The notes: generated by a model not told the origin, from the sequence alone. Counted from the first letter of the stretch, positions 32,977-41,870 are shown. The stretch is 64,000 bases of DNA from an uncultured Actinomycetes bacterium (GCA_903873775.1 CAIQPR010000053.1:1-64000), one strand, 5' to 3'. Numbers and translations are program-made.

Positions 32977-34212
32977 TTACCCGAACAACTCTATGACGTG
33001 GTCCAGGCCATCCAGCAGAACGTCAGTGTCCTCACGCAGGGAATACGCCCCGAAGGACGCACGAGCGGTGGCCGGAAGTGAAAAGCGACGCATGAGGGGC
33101 TTGGCGCAGTGGTGGCCCGGGCGAACGCACACACCGTGTTGGTCGAGCACCTGCGCCACGTCGTGCGGGTGGATGCCGTCAACATCTAACGACAAGACGC
33201 CTCCGCGATCATGCACGTCCGAAGGACCAATGACGCGAACACGTCCCGCGAAACGCTCGCGGAGTCGCCCGAGGGCATCGGCGGTGAGCGCCCGTTCGTG
33301 TTCCGCAATAGCCGCGAGGCCGAGATTTTCGATGTAGCGCACGGCGGCGTGCATGCCAACGGCTTCGGCAATCATGGGCGTGCCCGCTTCGAAGCGCTCC
33401 ACGCCTTTCGCGGGCGTGTAGCCGTCCAGGCGTACGTCGGCGATCATGCCGCCACCCCCGAGGAAGGGAGGCATGTCGGCGAGCAGCGCTCGCTTCGCGT
33501 AGAACGCGCCGATGCCGGTCGGCCCCATCATCTTGTGGGCCCCGAAACTCATGAAGTCCACGTCAGAGGACTGCACGTCGGTCACGGAGTGCGCCACCGA
33601 TTGCGCGGCGTCGACGGCGACGAGCGCGCCCGCCGCGTGTCCGGCGGCGGCGATGCGTTCGACAGGATTCTTCGTGCCGAGGACATTGGACATGGCGCTG
33701 AATGACACGATGCTGGCCCCGTCGAGAAGAGCGTCCAGGTTGCTCAGGTCAAGGCGGAAATCATCGCCGACCGGAATGTACCGAATTTCGAATCCCACTT
33801 CTTCGCGCAATTGGAACCAGGGCACCAAATTGGCGTGGTGCTCCATTTCGGTGAGAACGACAACACTGTCCGACCGCAAATTGGCCCGACCCCACGACTT
33901 CACCAGCAGATTGAACCCCTCGGTCGTGTTCTTCGTGAACACAATTTCCTCACTGGGATGGGCCGCGTGAATGAACTCGCCCACAGCCACGCGAGCGCCT
34001 TCGTAGGCCGCGGTTGCTTCTTCGGCCGTCGTATAGACCCCGCGGTGGACATTGGCGTGGCGCAACTCGTAGTAACGACTCATGGCCTCGATCACGGGAC
34101 GGGGCGTCAATGACGAGGACGCCGAGTCGAGGTACGTGATGGGATGTCCGTCGATCACCCGACGCAGGAGCGGGACGTCCGCGCGCACGCGGTGGGGATC
34201 GTAACTACTCAC
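32977..34212 (-). CDS. sufS: Cysteine desulfurase SufS
   Basis: A 411-residue PLP enzyme of the class II cysteine desulfurases that converts cysteine to alanine plus enzyme persulfide. PLP lysine is in SFGAHKMMGPTGIGAFY; MEHHANLVPW supplies the stacking His; the persulfide Cys is in RPGHHCAKPLMRRF near the C-terminus. It overlaps sufC by 4 bases and is followed directly by sufU, its specific sulfur acceptor in this type of SUF system. Confidence 0.96.
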   Translation of the reverse strand: MSSYDPHRVRADVPLLRRVIDGHPITYLDSASSSLTPRPVIEAMSRYYELRHANVHRGVYTTAEEATAAYEGARVAVGEFIHAAHPSEEIVFTKNTTEGFNLLVKSWGRANLRSDSVVVLTEMEHHANLVPWFQLREEVGFEIRYIPVGDDFRLDLSNLDALLDGASIVSFSAMSNVLGTKNPVERIAAAGHAAGALVAVDAAQSVAHSVTDVQSSDVDFMSFGAHKMMGPTGIGAFYAKRALLADMPPFLGGGGMIADVRLDGYTPAKGVERFEAGTPMIAEAVGMHAAVRYIENLGLAAIAEHERALTADALGRLRERFAGRVRVIGPSDVHDRGGVLSLDVDGIHPHDVAQVLDQHGVCVRPGHHCAKPLMRRFSLPATARASFGAYSLREDTDVLLDGLDHVIELFG

Positions 34213-34967
34213 GCGGCGCCAACGCGGAAGTGTTCGTACCCCTCGCGCTCAATGGTTTCGGCAACCTCCGCGCCTCCCGAGTGGACAATGCGACCGTCGA
34301 CAAGGACGTGGACGTGGTCGGGCGCTAATTCTTCGAGCAATTTCACGTAGTGGGTCACGATGACGACCCCCATGTGGGGCCGGGCCTCGCGCACGGTACG
34401 CACGCCGCGCGCAACGACGCGCAGCGCGTCGATGTCCAGTCCAGAATCGGTTTCGTCGAGCAGAGCGACTTCGGGGTCGAGCAGGGCCATCTGCAGCACT
34501 TCGTTGCGCTTGCGCTCGCCGCCGGAGAATCCTTCGTTGAGGTGGCGTTCCGCGAACGCGGGATCCATGCCGAGGCGGTCCATCCACTCGCCGAGGTCGA
34601 GACGTACTTCGAGGACGCTCAACTCCTCCAAGTTCTTGCGGGCCGCAATAGCTTGGCGAAGGAACTGGATCACCGAGACGCCACTGATGGATTCGGGGTA
34701 CTGAAAGGCGAGAAAGATGCCCGCACGGGCTCGTTCGTCGGGAGACCAGGTAGCAATGTCCTCGCCTCGCAGCAAGATCTGCCCCGCGGTGACGGTGTAA
34801 CCGGGGTGGCCCATCACGACACTCGCCAAGGTGGATTTGCCCGCACCGTTCGGACCCATCAGAGCGTGGATTTCGCCCTCTTCGATCACGAGGTCCACGC
34901 CGTTGAGGATGGGCTGATCGTCGGCGGTGGCGTGGACGCCGCGGAGTTCTAAGAGGGGTGCAGTCAC
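34209..34967 (-). CDS. sufC: SufC ABC ATPase, canonical copy
   Basis: A 252-residue SufC with canonical motifs: Walker A GPNGAGKST, Q-loop FLAFQYPESISGVS, signature FSGGERKRNEVLQM, Walker B VALLDETDSGLDIDAL and VTHYVKLLEEL. It supplies ATP-driven motion to the SufB/SufD scaffold. GTG start with TAGGCT 7 bases upstream, so it is probably leaderless. It heads sufC-sufS-sufU, while sufB and sufD are elsewhere, and a second sufC-like gene is at 30372. Confidence 0.96.
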   Translation of the reverse strand: MTAPLLELRGVHATADDQPILNGVDLVIEEGEIHALMGPNGAGKSTLASVVMGHPGYTVTAGQILLRGEDIATWSPDERARAGIFLAFQYPESISGVSVIQFLRQAIAARKNLEELSVLEVRLDLGEWMDRLGMDPAFAERHLNEGFSGGERKRNEVLQMALLDPEVALLDETDSGLDIDALRVVARGVRTVREARPHMGVVIVTHYVKLLEELAPDHVHVLVDGRIVHSGGAEVAETIEREGYEHFRVGAA

Positions 34968-34974
34968 AAGGGGG

Positions 34975-34980
34975 AGCCTA
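34975..34980 (-). promoter_or_regulatory. Leaderless -10 box (sufC operon)
   Basis: TAGGCT on the minus strand, 7 bases before the GTG at 34967. Confidence 0.55.
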
Positions 34981-35006
34981 CCGGCGCCTAGGAAAAACCC
35001 CTCCGC

Positions 35007-35633
35007 CTACCAGCCCCGATCGACCCACTCGTCAAGGTGGGGCGACTCGGCCCCGATCGTTGACGGCGCCCCGTGTCCCGGCCAAATCAGCGTCTCGGGT
35101 CCGAAGGGACGGAATAGCCGCGTCTCGATTGAACGGATAATGGTCGGAAAGTCCCCACCTTCGAAGGTGGCATTACCGGGACCGCCCGGGAACAACGTGT
35201 CCCCCGTGAACACCAGTGGCGTGTCCACAAGCGCAAAACATATCGAACCCGGGGTGTGGCCGGGGGTGTGAATGGTGCGGAGACGAAGTGTCCCAACGGA
35301 GAGGACGTCATCGTCCTCTAGAAGATGGTCGTAGCTCGGAAGCATGCCCTTGTCTTCTTCGCGCACCCAGACGTCGATGCCGGCGTCGCGGACCTGTTCG
35401 ACGGCCTGAATGTGGTCCCAATGCCCGTGGGTTTCCAGCACCATGGTGACGCCGAGCTGACGGGCGACGGCCAGAAGCCGGTCGTGCTCATTGGCCGCAT
35501 CGATCAAGACGGCCTCGCCGCTCTGTCGGCAGCGGGCGACGTAGACGTTGTTTTCCACGGGCCCGACCACGAATCGATGCACCTCACAGGCCGCATTGGA
35601 CCAAATCAACTCAACGTTCAGGTCTGCGGTCAC
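35007..35633 (-). CDS. Metallo-beta-lactamase-fold hydrolase (glyoxalase II-like)
   Basis: A 208-residue MBL-fold protein with the metal-binding motif ETHGHWDHIQ (HxHxDH), a second His in IHTPGHTPGS, Asp in VFTGDTLFPG and His in IWPGHGAPST. The layout fits hydroxyacylglutathione hydrolase-like thioesterases; in actinobacteria the thiol would be mycothiol or another low-molecular-weight thiol. GTG start with GGAGG touching it and CAATCT 6 bases upstream, so initiation is not clear-cut. Divergent from an acyl-CoA dehydrogenase. Confidence 0.87.
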   Translation of the reverse strand: MTADLNVELIWSNAACEVHRFVVGPVENNVYVARCRQSGEAVLIDAANEHDRLLAVARQLGVTMVLETHGHWDHIQAVEQVRDAGIDVWVREEDKGMLPSYDHLLEDDDVLSVGTLRLRTIHTPGHTPGSICFALVDTPLVFTGDTLFPGGPGNATFEGGDFPTIIRSIETRLFRPFGPETLIWPGHGAPSTIGAESPHLDEWVDRGW

Positions 35634-35734
35634 CCCTCCAGATTGCCACGAAGAGGGCCCCAGCGGAATTGGCTATTCTCAACTACGGACTTCCGTGCCC
35701 GCGAGGGACAGGGAATAAGGGGAGAGGTATCCAG

Positions 35735-36850
35735 ATGAACTTTGGTTTCAGCGAAGAACAAGAAGAACTCCGCAAGATGGTCAAGCGCTTCTTGGACGAC
35801 AAGTCGCCCGAGACTGAAGTCCGTCGTCTGATGGCCACGACCGAGGGATACGACCCCGCCGTGTGGAACCAGATGGCCGAAGAACTGGGCCTCCAGGGTC
35901 TGGGCATTCCCGAAGAGTTCGGTGGTCAGGGCTTCGGCCCCGTCGAGCTCTACGTGGTGTTCGAAGAAATGGGTGCCGCGCTGCTGTGTGCGCCGTACTT
36001 CTCCACGGTTGCTCTCGCCGCGAACGCACTGCTCAACAGTGGTGACGACGCCGCCAAGTCCGCCTACCTCCCGGGCATCGCGTCCGGCGAGACGATTGCC
36101 ACTCTCGCGCTCAACGACGACGCTGGTTCCTGGGACCTCGAGAGCACGGGCGTCACGGCGACCGGCACCGGGAGTGACGTCACGCTCAGTGGTGTGAAGA
36201 ACTACGTGCTCGACGGCAACACGGCGAACCTGATTCTGGTGACCGCGACGAGCGCTCAGGGCCTCTCGCTGTACGCGGTGGACGCCGCTGCGGCCGGCCT
36301 CACGCGCACGGCACTGCCGACAATGGACCAGACGCGCAAGCAGAGTCGCCTCGAATTCTCCAACACGCCCGCGACTCTGATCGGCACCGACGGCGGCGCC
36401 CTGGCGGGTCTTGAGCGCACGCTGCAGATGGCCGCCGCCGCGCTCGCCGCCGAGCAGGTGGGAGGCGCCCAGCGCGTTCTCAACAACGCCGTGGACTACG
36501 CGAAGAACCGCGTCCAGTTCGGACGCCCCATTGGATCGTTCCAGGCCATCAAGCACAAGTGCGCCGACATGCTGCTCGACGTCGAGTCGGCCAAGTCTGC
36601 GGCGTACTACGCGGCGTGGGCTGCGCAGGAAGACAGCGACGAGTTGCCGATTGCGGCGAGCTTGGCCAAGTCGTTCTGCTCCGAGGCCTACTTCCACTGC
36701 GCGGCGGAGAACATCCAGATCCACGGTGGTATCGGTTTCACCTGGGAGCACCACGCGCACCTGTACTTCAAGCGCGCGAAGAGCACGGAGCTGCTGTTGG
36801 GCGACCCCGCGTACCACCGCGAATTGCTGGCGCAGCGACTGGGCATCTAG
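35735..36850 (+). CDS. Acyl-CoA dehydrogenase
   Basis: A 371-residue flavoprotein with GFSEEQEELRKMVKRFLDD at the start, LGIPEEFGGQGFG, YAKNRVQFGRPIGSFQAIKH and IQIHGGIGFTWEHHAHLYFK. The YEGT-type catalytic Glu segment is absent; the end reads RAKSTELLLGDPAYHRE instead. This resembles the class of dehydrogenases, including actinobacterial heterotetrameric FadE subunits, whose active site is shared or uses another Glu. GGAGAGG precedes the ATG at 35735. An alpha/beta-hydrolase-like gene follows 6 bases later. Confidence 0.9.
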   Translation: MNFGFSEEQEELRKMVKRFLDDKSPETEVRRLMATTEGYDPAVWNQMAEELGLQGLGIPEEFGGQGFGPVELYVVFEEMGAALLCAPYFSTVALAANALLNSGDDAAKSAYLPGIASGETIATLALNDDAGSWDLESTGVTATGTGSDVTLSGVKNYVLDGNTANLILVTATSAQGLSLYAVDAAAAGLTRTALPTMDQTRKQSRLEFSNTPATLIGTDGGALAGLERTLQMAAAALAAEQVGGAQRVLNNAVDYAKNRVQFGRPIGSFQAIKHKCADMLLDVESAKSAAYYAAWAAQEDSDELPIAASLAKSFCSEAYFHCAAENIQIHGGIGFTWEHHAHLYFKRAKSTELLLGDPAYHRELLAQRLGI

Positions 36851-36856
36851 TCCGCC

Positions 36857-37603
36857 GTGCTCGTTAACGAGCAGTTGACGAGCGGGCCCTCCACTCTCGA
36901 CCTCCGTATCGCGACGACCGCGACGCGGCCCGTGACAGATCACGTCCTCGTTCTCCTTCACGGACTCCCGCGCGCCTACGGCATGGGACGGCGCGCGGCC
37001 GGGCAACTACCCGAATTGGCCGAGCACCTCGCGAATGAGTCTGGCTGGGTGGTCGCCACCGGCACGCTGTCCGGCGTGGGCAATAGCAGCGGCACTTTTT
37101 CCATGTCGCAGTGGCGAGAAGACTTAACCTGCATTCTCGACCGTCTCGATGACGGCGTGCGCCGCATATCCCTCGCCGGATTCGGCATTGGGGGCGCGCT
37201 CGCACTAGCCCTTGCGACCAGCGACGAACGCATCCGCGGAGTCGCCACCTTCGCCACACCGGCCAATCTCCGTCGTTGGAGTGTTGATCCGGACGTCCTC
37301 CACGCGGTCGTTCGAGAGGCGGGTGTGGTCGATCCTGAGGTGCCCCTCTTAGAGCCCCGGGCGCTCTTCGACGACGTGAACGCGGTTGATCCCGTGGCGT
37401 GTGCGGCCGCTCTGCCGCCCCGGCGATTCTTGATCGGCCACGGGTCTGATGATCAAGAAGTTCCCCTGAGTGAAGCCCGGGAACTCCTCGCGGCCGCCGA
37501 GGGACGCGCGGAGTTACGCGTCATTCAAGGTGCGGGCCACTGGCTGCGGGCTGATCCGCGCATGGTGGCCACACTGCTCGGTTGGCTGGACCGACACCGC
37601 TAG
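36857..37603 (+). CDS. Alpha/beta-hydrolase-fold protein lacking the catalytic serine
   Basis: A 248-residue alpha/beta-hydrolase protein with LVLLHGLPRAYGMGRRA, the Asp region IGHGSDDQEVPLSEAR and the His region IQGAGHWLRADPR. At the nucleophile elbow the usual GxSxG reads GFGIG, with Gly110 in place of the nucleophile, so ordinary ester hydrolysis should not be possible. It may bind a ligand or use another chemistry. GTG start; the 12-base palindrome CTCGTTAACGAG (36860-36871) lies at codons 2-5. It follows the acyl-CoA dehydrogenase closely and is probably co-transcribed. Confidence 0.78.
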   Translation: MLVNEQLTSGPSTLDLRIATTATRPVTDHVLVLLHGLPRAYGMGRRAAGQLPELAEHLANESGWVVATGTLSGVGNSSGTFSMSQWREDLTCILDRLDDGVRRISLAGFGIGGALALALATSDERIRGVATFATPANLRRWSVDPDVLHAVVREAGVVDPEVPLLEPRALFDDVNAVDPVACAAALPPRRFLIGHGSDDQEVPLSEARELLAAAEGRAELRVIQGAGHWLRADPRMVATLLGWLDRHR

Positions 37604-38223
37604 GCGAGGGCGCTGTCGATCGCCTCACGGAGGCGAAAGGCGGCGTCGCGCGGGTGCGCGGACGTCGTGAGATAGCGCACGACGACGAAATGTCGCACCC
37701 CGGCCGCAGCCAGGAGCGGCACGGTCTCGGGGGTCACACCGCCCGTGACGAAGACCGGTGACGTCGAGATGTTCTGCGCGTACGTCGCGTACTCGACGCC
37801 CGTTCCCGCCCGCCCCGGCTTGGTCGGCGTTGCGTTGACCGGACCGGCGCTGAGATACGTCACGTTTTCTTGACGCGCGGCGCGCACTTCCTTCTCGGCG
37901 TGCGTTGACAAACCGACAATGGCCTCGGGGCCGAGAAGGCGACGACACAGCGAGACGGGGGCGTCGTCCTGACCTACGTGAACACCGTCCGCGCCCACCT
38001 CCAGCGCGAGATCGGGGCGGTCGTTCAAGATAAAAGGCACATCGTGGTCGTGGCAGAGAGTGACGAGGTTGCGCGCCGCCGCGAGAATGTCGCGGGCGTC
38101 CGCGTCTTTGTCGCGCAACTGCACGATGTCGACGCCACCTTCGATGACGTCCCGCGTGAAGTCGAGGAGATCGTCGCGTAGCGGTGTGCACACGTAGAGG
38201 CGTCGTGTGGAGAGGTCGAACAC
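37600..38223 (-). CDS. thiE: Thiamine-phosphate synthase
   Basis: A 207-residue TIM-barrel enzyme joining the pyrimidine (HMP-PP) and thiazole phosphates to form thiamine phosphate. Family motifs are DIVQLRDKDADAR, VPFILNDRPDLAL, GADGVHVGQDD, YLSAGPVNATPTKPG and FVTGGVTPETVPLL. The GTG at 38223 is chosen because TAGGGT lies 7 bases upstream; a GTG at 38232 is possible but would fall inside that box. No other thiamine gene is adjacent, and no TPP riboswitch fits in the short upstream region. Confidence 0.93.
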   Translation of the reverse strand: MFDLSTRRLYVCTPLRDDLLDFTRDVIEGGVDIVQLRDKDADARDILAAARNLVTLCHDHDVPFILNDRPDLALEVGADGVHVGQDDAPVSLCRRLLGPEAIVGLSTHAEKEVRAARQENVTYLSAGPVNATPTKPGRAGTGVEYATYAQNISTSPVFVTGGVTPETVPLLAAAGVRHFVVVRYLTTSAHPRDAAFRLREAIDSALA

Positions 38224-38230
38224 GGAGGTC

Positions 38231-38236
38231 ACCCTA
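38231..38236 (-). promoter_or_regulatory. Leaderless -10 box (thiE)
   Basis: TAGGGT on the minus strand, 7 bases before the GTG at 38223. Confidence 0.5.
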
Positions 38237-38307
38237 CGGGACGTCGCAGGGCGGGGACGTCGATGATGATCAACACATCGCCCAACGAACTCGGGCAGAA
38301 TGGCCAC

Positions 38308-38763
38308 GTGCAGATTCCCGCCAAGGCTGATTACGCCATTCGCGCCCTTCTGACGCTTGCGAGCTCGACGGAGTCCGTGAGCGCCGAGAACCTGGCGCAC
38401 GAACAAGGGCTCCCTCCGAAATTTCTTGGCGCGATCTTGTCGGATCTTCGACGTGGGGGCATTGTGACCTCTCAGCGAGGTGCCGAGGGCGGATTCCGTC
38501 TGGCCAAAGACCCCAACGAAATCGCGATCGCCGACGTCCTGCGCGTTCTGGGCGGTCCCATGGCCGGGGTTCGCGGGATGCGACCCGAGACTCTCGAATA
38601 CAACGGGGCCGCGACGCATTTGCGCGACGTGTGGGTGGCGGTGCGCGCCAGTTTGCGCAATGTCTTAGAGCACGTGTCCTTGGCCGACATTGTCTCGGGG
38701 GACTTGCCCGACAGCGTCACCAAGTTGACCAGTGACCCTGACGCCTGGCACACCCGTACGTGA
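38308..38763 (+). CDS. Rrf2-family transcriptional regulator without cysteines
   Basis: A 151-residue regulator with the Rrf2 N-terminus IPAKADYAIRALLTLA, recognition helix LPPKFLGAILSDLRRGGIV and wing SQRGAEGGFRLAKDP. Iron-sulfur-sensing members (IscR, NsrR, RsrR) bind clusters through Cys; this protein has no Cys at all, so it must sense something else or bind through a partner. The GTG at 38308 matches the usual family start and has CAGAAT 6 bases upstream; an ATG at 38263 is the alternative. It overlaps rnhA by 4 bases. A target could be the suf genes or thiE, but this is not shown. Confidence 0.85.
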   Translation: MQIPAKADYAIRALLTLASSTESVSAENLAHEQGLPPKFLGAILSDLRRGGIVTSQRGAEGGFRLAKDPNEIAIADVLRVLGGPMAGVRGMRPETLEYNGAATHLRDVWVAVRASLRNVLEHVSLADIVSGDLPDSVTKLTSDPDAWHTRT

Positions 38764-39209
38764 GTCGCCGTATCCATACCGACGGCGCGTGCCGCGGTAA
38801 TCCGGGGCCTGGTGGATGGGCGTGGGCGGCCGACGAGACTCATTTTGGGAGCGGACCGGCCGCCTCGACCACGAATCAACGCATGGAATTGCTCGCCGTC
38901 ATTGAAGCCCTACGGAGCAATCCCGAGGGCGACATCGAGATCGTGAGCGATTCGACCTACGTCGTGAACTGTTTCAAAGACCGGTGGCACGCGGGCTGGC
39001 TGCGTCGAGGGTGGAAGAACTCGCAGGGTCAACCCGTCGCGAATCGGGATCTCTGGGAAGATCTGTTCGCTCTGGCCCTGCATGTTGACCGCACGATTCA
39101 TTTCACGTGGGTCAAGGGACACTCGGGCGATCGCATGAATGATTTCGTCGACGCGCTCGCGACGGCGGCGGCGGATACCCAACGAGGGCGCTCCTCCACC
39201 GGAGACTGA
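38760..39209 (+). CDS. rnhA: Ribonuclease HI
   Basis: A 149-residue RNase H that cuts RNA in RNA-DNA hybrids. Metal-binding residues are Asp8 in IHTDGACRGNPGPGGWAW, Glu43 in QRMELLAVIEAL, Asp64 in IVSDSTYVVN and the late Asp in SGDRMNDFVDALA; the flexible-loop His is in VKGHSGDR. Full length. The GTG start overlaps the Rrf2 stop by 4 bases, so the two are co-transcribed. Confidence 0.96.
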   Translation: MSRRIHTDGACRGNPGPGGWAWAADETHFGSGPAASTTNQRMELLAVIEALRSNPEGDIEIVSDSTYVVNCFKDRWHAGWLRRGWKNSQGQPVANRDLWEDLFALALHVDRTIHFTWVKGHSGDRMNDFVDALATAAADTQRGRSSTGD

Positions 39210-39271
39210 TTCGAGGCTCCGCGTAGTCGGTAGGATTTACGGCGTTCTCCGTTCCAGTGAAAGGACGCACA

Positions 39272-40693
39272 GTGGCCTCCGAAGTACAGTCGTTCGACGT
39301 CGTAGTCATCGGGGGAGGCCCCGGCGGGTACGCCACTGCGCTCTATGGAGCCTCCGCGGGATTGAATATCGCCGTTATTGAGCGTGACAAGGTCGGTGGC
39401 ACGTGCTTGCACCGCGGTTGTGTTCCCGCCAAGGAGTTCTTGGAGACCGCGCACGTGCGACGCACGATCGCGCATTCGTCCGACTTTGGTCTGTCCGTCA
39501 GCGACGTGAAGGTTGACTTCTCCGTTAGCCAGGATCGAAAGAATGAGGTTGTTGACACTCTCTTTAAGGGTGTGTCCGGTCTCCTCAAGGGTCGCAAGGT
39601 CACCGTTCTCGCGGGCACCGCGCAAGTGCAGGCCGACGGGACCGTGACGGTGCTCGATGGCGAGGACGCCGGTGCCGTCTTGAAGGGCACGCACGTGGTC
39701 CTCGCGTCGGGATCCGTACCTCGCACGATTCCCGGTTTTGAGATCGACGGTTCGTTGATCGTGACGTCGGATGAGTTCTTGGATCTTCGATCGCTTCCGG
39801 CCTCGGCCGTCGTGATTGGCGGCGGTGCGATTGGTTGCGAATTCGCATCGATGTTGAGCGACATGGGAACCAGCGTCACGATTCTCGAAGGCCTGCCCGC
39901 AATTTTGACGGGTTGCGACACAGAAGTGGCCGGCGTGGTGCAGCGCGCATTCAAGAAGCGGGGCATCGATATCCGCACCAATGCCTCCGTCACCGGTCAC
40001 ACCCCCGCATCTGATGGGAGTAAGACCACGGTGCACGTGGAGGGCGGCGAGGACGTCGAGGTCGAACTCGTCGTGGTCTCGGTGGGGCGTCGACCCCGTA
40101 CGGAAGGTCTTCTCGCCGACGGCACGGGCGTGGAGATCAACGAGCGCGGCTTTGTGGTCACTGACGAACTCATGCGCACCGCGAATCCCGCCATTTTCGC
40201 CGTGGGAGACGTCGTGGCCAACACGCCGCAGTTGGCGCACGTCGCGTTCGCGGAGGCCATTGTCATCATCAAGTCCATTCTCGGCGAATCGCCGCTGCCG
40301 GTGGACTACGACCGAGTGCCGTGGGCCATTTACTCGAATCCCGAAGTCGCCTTCTGCGGACTCACCGAAGCGGCGGCCAAGGAGCGCGGCTACGACGTGA
40401 TCGTAAAGAAGGACCCCTTCGGCGGTAATTCTCGCGCGCGCATCATTGGGGAGACCGACGGCGTCGTCAAGATCATTGCCGAAAAGCGCGCCGACGGCAC
40501 GGCCGGGCAGATTCTTGGTGTCCACATGGCGGGTCCGTGGGTCACAGAGCAGCTCGGTGCGGGCTACTACGCGGTGAACTGGGAAGCCACGGCGGACGAA
40601 GCAGCGATGCTGATTCAGCCGCACCCGTCACTGTCCGAAACCTTCGGCGAGACCCTGCTCGCCCTCGCTGGTCGGGGGCTCCACGTTGGCTGA
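39272..40693 (+). CDS. lpd: Dihydrolipoyl dehydrogenase (E3)
   Basis: A 473-residue FAD disulfide oxidoreductase that reoxidises dihydrolipoyl groups of 2-oxoacid dehydrogenase complexes. FAD motif VVIGGGPGGY (11-20), redox cysteines 45 and 50 in GGTCLHRGCVPAK, NAD motif VIGGGAIGCEFA, second FAD motif IFAVGDVV and the His-Glu pair in PHPSLSETFGE. The GTG at 39272 has GAAAGGA at good distance; TAGGAT at about 39231 may be its -10 box. It starts the lpd-E2-lipBA operon, overlapping E2 by 8 bases. Confidence 0.96.
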   Translation: MASEVQSFDVVVIGGGPGGYATALYGASAGLNIAVIERDKVGGTCLHRGCVPAKEFLETAHVRRTIAHSSDFGLSVSDVKVDFSVSQDRKNEVVDTLFKGVSGLLKGRKVTVLAGTAQVQADGTVTVLDGEDAGAVLKGTHVVLASGSVPRTIPGFEIDGSLIVTSDEFLDLRSLPASAVVIGGGAIGCEFASMLSDMGTSVTILEGLPAILTGCDTEVAGVVQRAFKKRGIDIRTNASVTGHTPASDGSKTTVHVEGGEDVEVELVVVSVGRRPRTEGLLADGTGVEINERGFVVTDELMRTANPAIFAVGDVVANTPQLAHVAFAEAIVIIKSILGESPLPVDYDRVPWAIYSNPEVAFCGLTEAAAKERGYDVIVKKDPFGGNSRARIIGETDGVVKIIAEKRADGTAGQILGVHMAGPWVTEQLGAGYYAVNWEATADEAAMLIQPHPSLSETFGETLLALAGRGLHVG

Positions 40694-41870
40694 CGTTCTC
40701 CTTCCGTCGCTGGGTGAATCGGTCACCGAAGGCATTGTCATCCGCTGGATGAAGAATGTCGGTGACCGCGTCGAGCGCGACGAGCCCATCTGCGAAATCT
40801 CGACCGACAAGGTTGACTCGGAGATGCCCTCGCCGAGTGCCGGTGTGTTGCTCGAGATCATCGCGCAGGAAGGCGACACCGTCGAAGTCGGCGCTCGCTT
40901 GGCCGTCATTGGTGACGGCGATGGTGCGAGCGCGCCGGCCACCACACCCTCCGAAGAGCCAAAGACCCCGTCAGCCACCGTCGCGCCTGCTGCGACCGCG
41001 GCGCCCTCGCGTTCATCCGAGGTGCGCACGGGACCTGGCGTTCTCTCATCGCCGGTCGTCCGGCGCATTCTGGCCGATGGTGGTGTTGACCCGCGCACCG
41101 TCACGGGATCGGGCCCCGGTGGCGCGATTACGCGACGCGACGCCGAACGCGCCGTCGCCAATGGGCCCACCGATGACGTGTCCGTGCCTCTGTCCAATGG
41201 TCAGCGACGCATGGCCGCACACATGGCGGTCTCCGCTCAGTCCACGCCCCACGGTTTCGTCGCGGTCGAAGTTGACGCGACGGTATTTGACGCAGTCGAC
41301 GCCGCGGGCCGGGTGACACGAGATGGTGCTCCGTTGGGTGATGAGGTCCTGGTCGCTCTGGCGGCGGCGCGCGCTCTCGGAGAGTTCCCGAGCCTCAACG
41401 CCACTTTCGCGGGCGACGAAATCGTCGAGCACCGCACGATCAATCTTGGCTTTGCACGTAGCGAGGACCGTGACGGCATGCTCGTGCCCGTGGTCCACGC
41501 GGCCGCCGGCCTCACCGTGCGGGCCCTGGCCCGCCGCCTCGCGGACCTCGAAGAGCGTGTCGCGTCACGCCAACTGACCACCGACGACTTGTTGGGCGGT
41601 ACCTTCACCCTCGTTCCGGCCCCGAGCATCCACACGCTGTTCGTCGAGCCGATCATCATTCAACCCGAGGTGGCCGCCCTGTCCGTGGGTGCCGTGCGCG
41701 ACGTAGCGGTGGTGGTGGACCACGATGGCGTCCGGTCCGTGGTGCCCGGTCGACGACTTGTGCTGGGTCTGTCCTTCGACCACCGCGTCTGCGATCCGAC
41801 GATGGCGAGCCAGTACCTCGAAAGAGTCGGCGAGTTACTGTCGTCCATCGACGTTGAGGTGGAGCGATAG
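40686..41870 (+). CDS. Dihydrolipoamide acyltransferase (E2) of a 2-oxoacid dehydrogenase
   Basis: A 394-residue E2 with one lipoyl domain (Lys42 in EISTDKVDSEM), a Pro/Ala/Thr linker, a peripheral-subunit-binding domain (about 119-153, SSPVVRRILADGGVDP) and a catalytic acyltransferase domain ending SFDHRVCDPTMAS. The active-site His and Asp are kept but the usual Gly after Asp is Pro. It could be the succinyl- or branched-chain acyltransferase (sucB or bkdB type); no E1 gene lies nearby to decide. The start is a rare TTG overlapping the lpd stop. Confidence 0.92.
   Translation: MADVLLPSLGESVTEGIVIRWMKNVGDRVERDEPICEISTDKVDSEMPSPSAGVLLEIIAQEGDTVEVGARLAVIGDGDGASAPATTPSEEPKTPSATVAPAATAAPSRSSEVRTGPGVLSSPVVRRILADGGVDPRTVTGSGPGGAITRRDAERAVANGPTDDVSVPLSNGQRRMAAHMAVSAQSTPHGFVAVEVDATVFDAVDAAGRVTRDGAPLGDEVLVALAAARALGEFPSLNATFAGDEIVEHRTINLGFARSEDRDGMLVPVVHAAAGLTVRALARRLADLEERVASRQLTTDDLLGGTFTLVPAPSIHTLFVEPIIIQPEVAALSVGAVRDVAVVVDHDGVRSVVPGRRLVLGLSFDHRVCDPTMASQYLERVGELLSSIDVEVER

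Noticed and set aside
35634..37006. Long minus-strand frame (458 codons) antisense to an acyl-CoA dehydrogenase
   Set aside because: It is Arg/Val/Gly-rich with no family resemblance, and the sense strand encodes a clear enzyme; long antisense frames are common in GC-rich coding DNA.
39098..40624. 508-codon minus-strand frame antisense to lpd
   Set aside because: Composition is typical of a shadow frame and lpd is unmistakable on the plus strand.
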